The translations under genes and the position numbers were made by a program. Of a stretch of DNA of 64,000 bases, positions 63,901 through 64,000 are shown in pieces. The stretch lies in the NCBI GenBank assembly GCA_028868545.1, contig JAGWUF010000002.1, positions 62,001 through 126,000 on the forward strand, written 5' to 3'. A model generated the notes under the pieces. That model was not told where the DNA came from. It made no database searches and worked only from the letters and a program-made list of their open reading frames with translations. This DNA is from Lysobacteraceae bacterium (GTDB taxonomy: Bacteria; Pseudomonadota; Gammaproteobacteria; Xanthomonadales; Xanthomonadaceae). The stretch's first letter is position 1. Every line of letters starts with the position of its first letter.

Positions 63901-64000
63901 GCCTTCGGCATCGAAACGCTGCACCTCGAACCCGGCCGGGCCGTTGGCATTGGCGCCGTCGCCATCGTCGAACAGCGGACGCACGCCCACCAGCACGTCG
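60922..64000 (-). CDS. Alpha-2-macroglobulin family protein (YfhM-like), partial; N-terminal part beyond the window
   Basis: Thioester motif PYGCAEQTTSKG (CAEQ at 62338-62349), MG and bait-region-like domains. Overlaps pbpC by 4 nt. The reading frame remains open at the right window edge. Confidence 0.93.
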   Translation of the reverse strand, partial: DVLVGVRPLFDDGDGANANGPAGFEVQRFDAEGRPHPGAGLKVTLVRERRDYHWTHGDSGWSFDFTRRYENVQTRNLDVGNGAARVDVPVEWGDYRLDVYDPATKLTTRYPFHAGWGWDDENRGLDARPDKVKLALDKTAYRAGDTLKLTLTPPHAGKGVVMVESDHLLFVQSVDVKAGSVVQIPVTADWERHDIYVTALVFRGGSAKSKITPARAVGEVFVPMDRRDRRVAVGLAVKPQVRPQQPLQVTLSAPQLAGQQAWATVSAVDVGILNITRFPVPDAVAHFFAQRRLGVDAYDIYGRVIESYDGGTAKLRFGGDMALAALPQARRPTARVQTVDLFSGPVQLDAKGIARIALPVPDFNGTLRVSALVYSDTRYGNRDAEVVVRAPIVAEAGMPRVMAPGDRGMVTLDVSNYTGKPGNFSVQVNGIGPAAVTGGSRSLALGKEAKSTLSFPLAALEDYGVAQVRVRVAGNGYTSDRQYDLPVRPAWPSVLRSRSMMLAAGSAASMDAGLAEGLMPGSVRARMLVSALPPIPYGASLKGALDYPYGCAEQTTSKGFAALLLDADTGQRFGVAGLDAGKRRVRMEGAFGRLASMQVSNGHFSMWGDDGHVDPLLTPYIVEFLLDARQAGFAIPEPVLQKALQRLSEDLLAGGNEFYGRDHRQYLKFAYQAYAGYVLARVNRAPLGTLRALYDNDRKQALKGLPLVHLGLALAMQGDRARGEKAIAEGFAFKGDRQGWLGDYGSLLRDMAVMIAMTHERGFAKPAYDAHVSDVVYELDSRRRSAWLWLSTQEQIAVARLGKALLVSQDKQVTGTLLAGGDAQTLPAARSFARELDYAALAKGLRFLPSGTPPYYASLDVAGVPRTPPPADASTIKVERSLFTTDGKPWTPRPLKEGEALIVRVSISADRNMPDAMLTDLLPAGLEIENFNLSDAKQWADVVVDGIEITARSNAANVQHEEFRDDRYVAALKLEAGSQAKVFYLVRAVTPGSYTVPPPLVEDMYRPDLRGVGKAVPERITVVQP

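Overview
This is a 64 kb high-GC chromosomal window. Gene content and order look like a Xanthomonadaceae/Lysobacteraceae-type gammaproteobacterium (inference, no search run). I find about 50 protein-coding genes and no rRNA, tRNA, CRISPR array or transposase. Main blocks: (1) a polyhydroxybutyrate/3-hydroxybutyrate locus at 1-12.5 kb: class III PHA synthase phaC/phaE, a lipoprotein-like 3HB-oligomer hydrolase, a 3HB-dehydrogenase-like SDR, a CrbS/CrbR-like SSS-type hybrid kinase plus LuxR-type regulator, a TonB-dependent receptor and a GntP permease. (2) dinB, an alpha/beta hydrolase, an MFS transporter and a CocE/NonD hydrolase. (3) a cyanophycin locus at 18.3-26.1 kb with two cyanophycin synthetase paralogs whose catalytic motifs are degraded in a complementary way, a divergent ABC exporter fused to an N-terminal PH-like/zinc-ribbon region, and a DUF1854 protein. 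(4) housekeeping genes: tex, M20 hydrolase, Sfp-type PPTase, clpA/clpS, nudJ-mnmA-hflD, ugd and two FKBPs. (5) a GntR(YtrA)-ABC operon with a visible promoter and operator. (6) fumC, then purB / B3 metallo-beta-lactamase / roxA in a tightly packed operon. (7) sucA-sucB-lpdA, interrupted by a REP-like inverted pair. (8) a LOG-family gene, quinone oxidoreductase, PilH-like regulator, cbpA/DnaJ-type gene, peroxiredoxin, pbpC and a truncated alpha-2-macroglobulin gene. The strongest novelty candidates are the complementary cphA/cphA' pair with its fused ABC transporter, the PUL-like 3HB-oligomer scavenging locus, the histone-H1/PhaF-like tail on PhaE, and the lipoprotein-type B3 metallo-beta-lactamase inside a purB-roxA operon.
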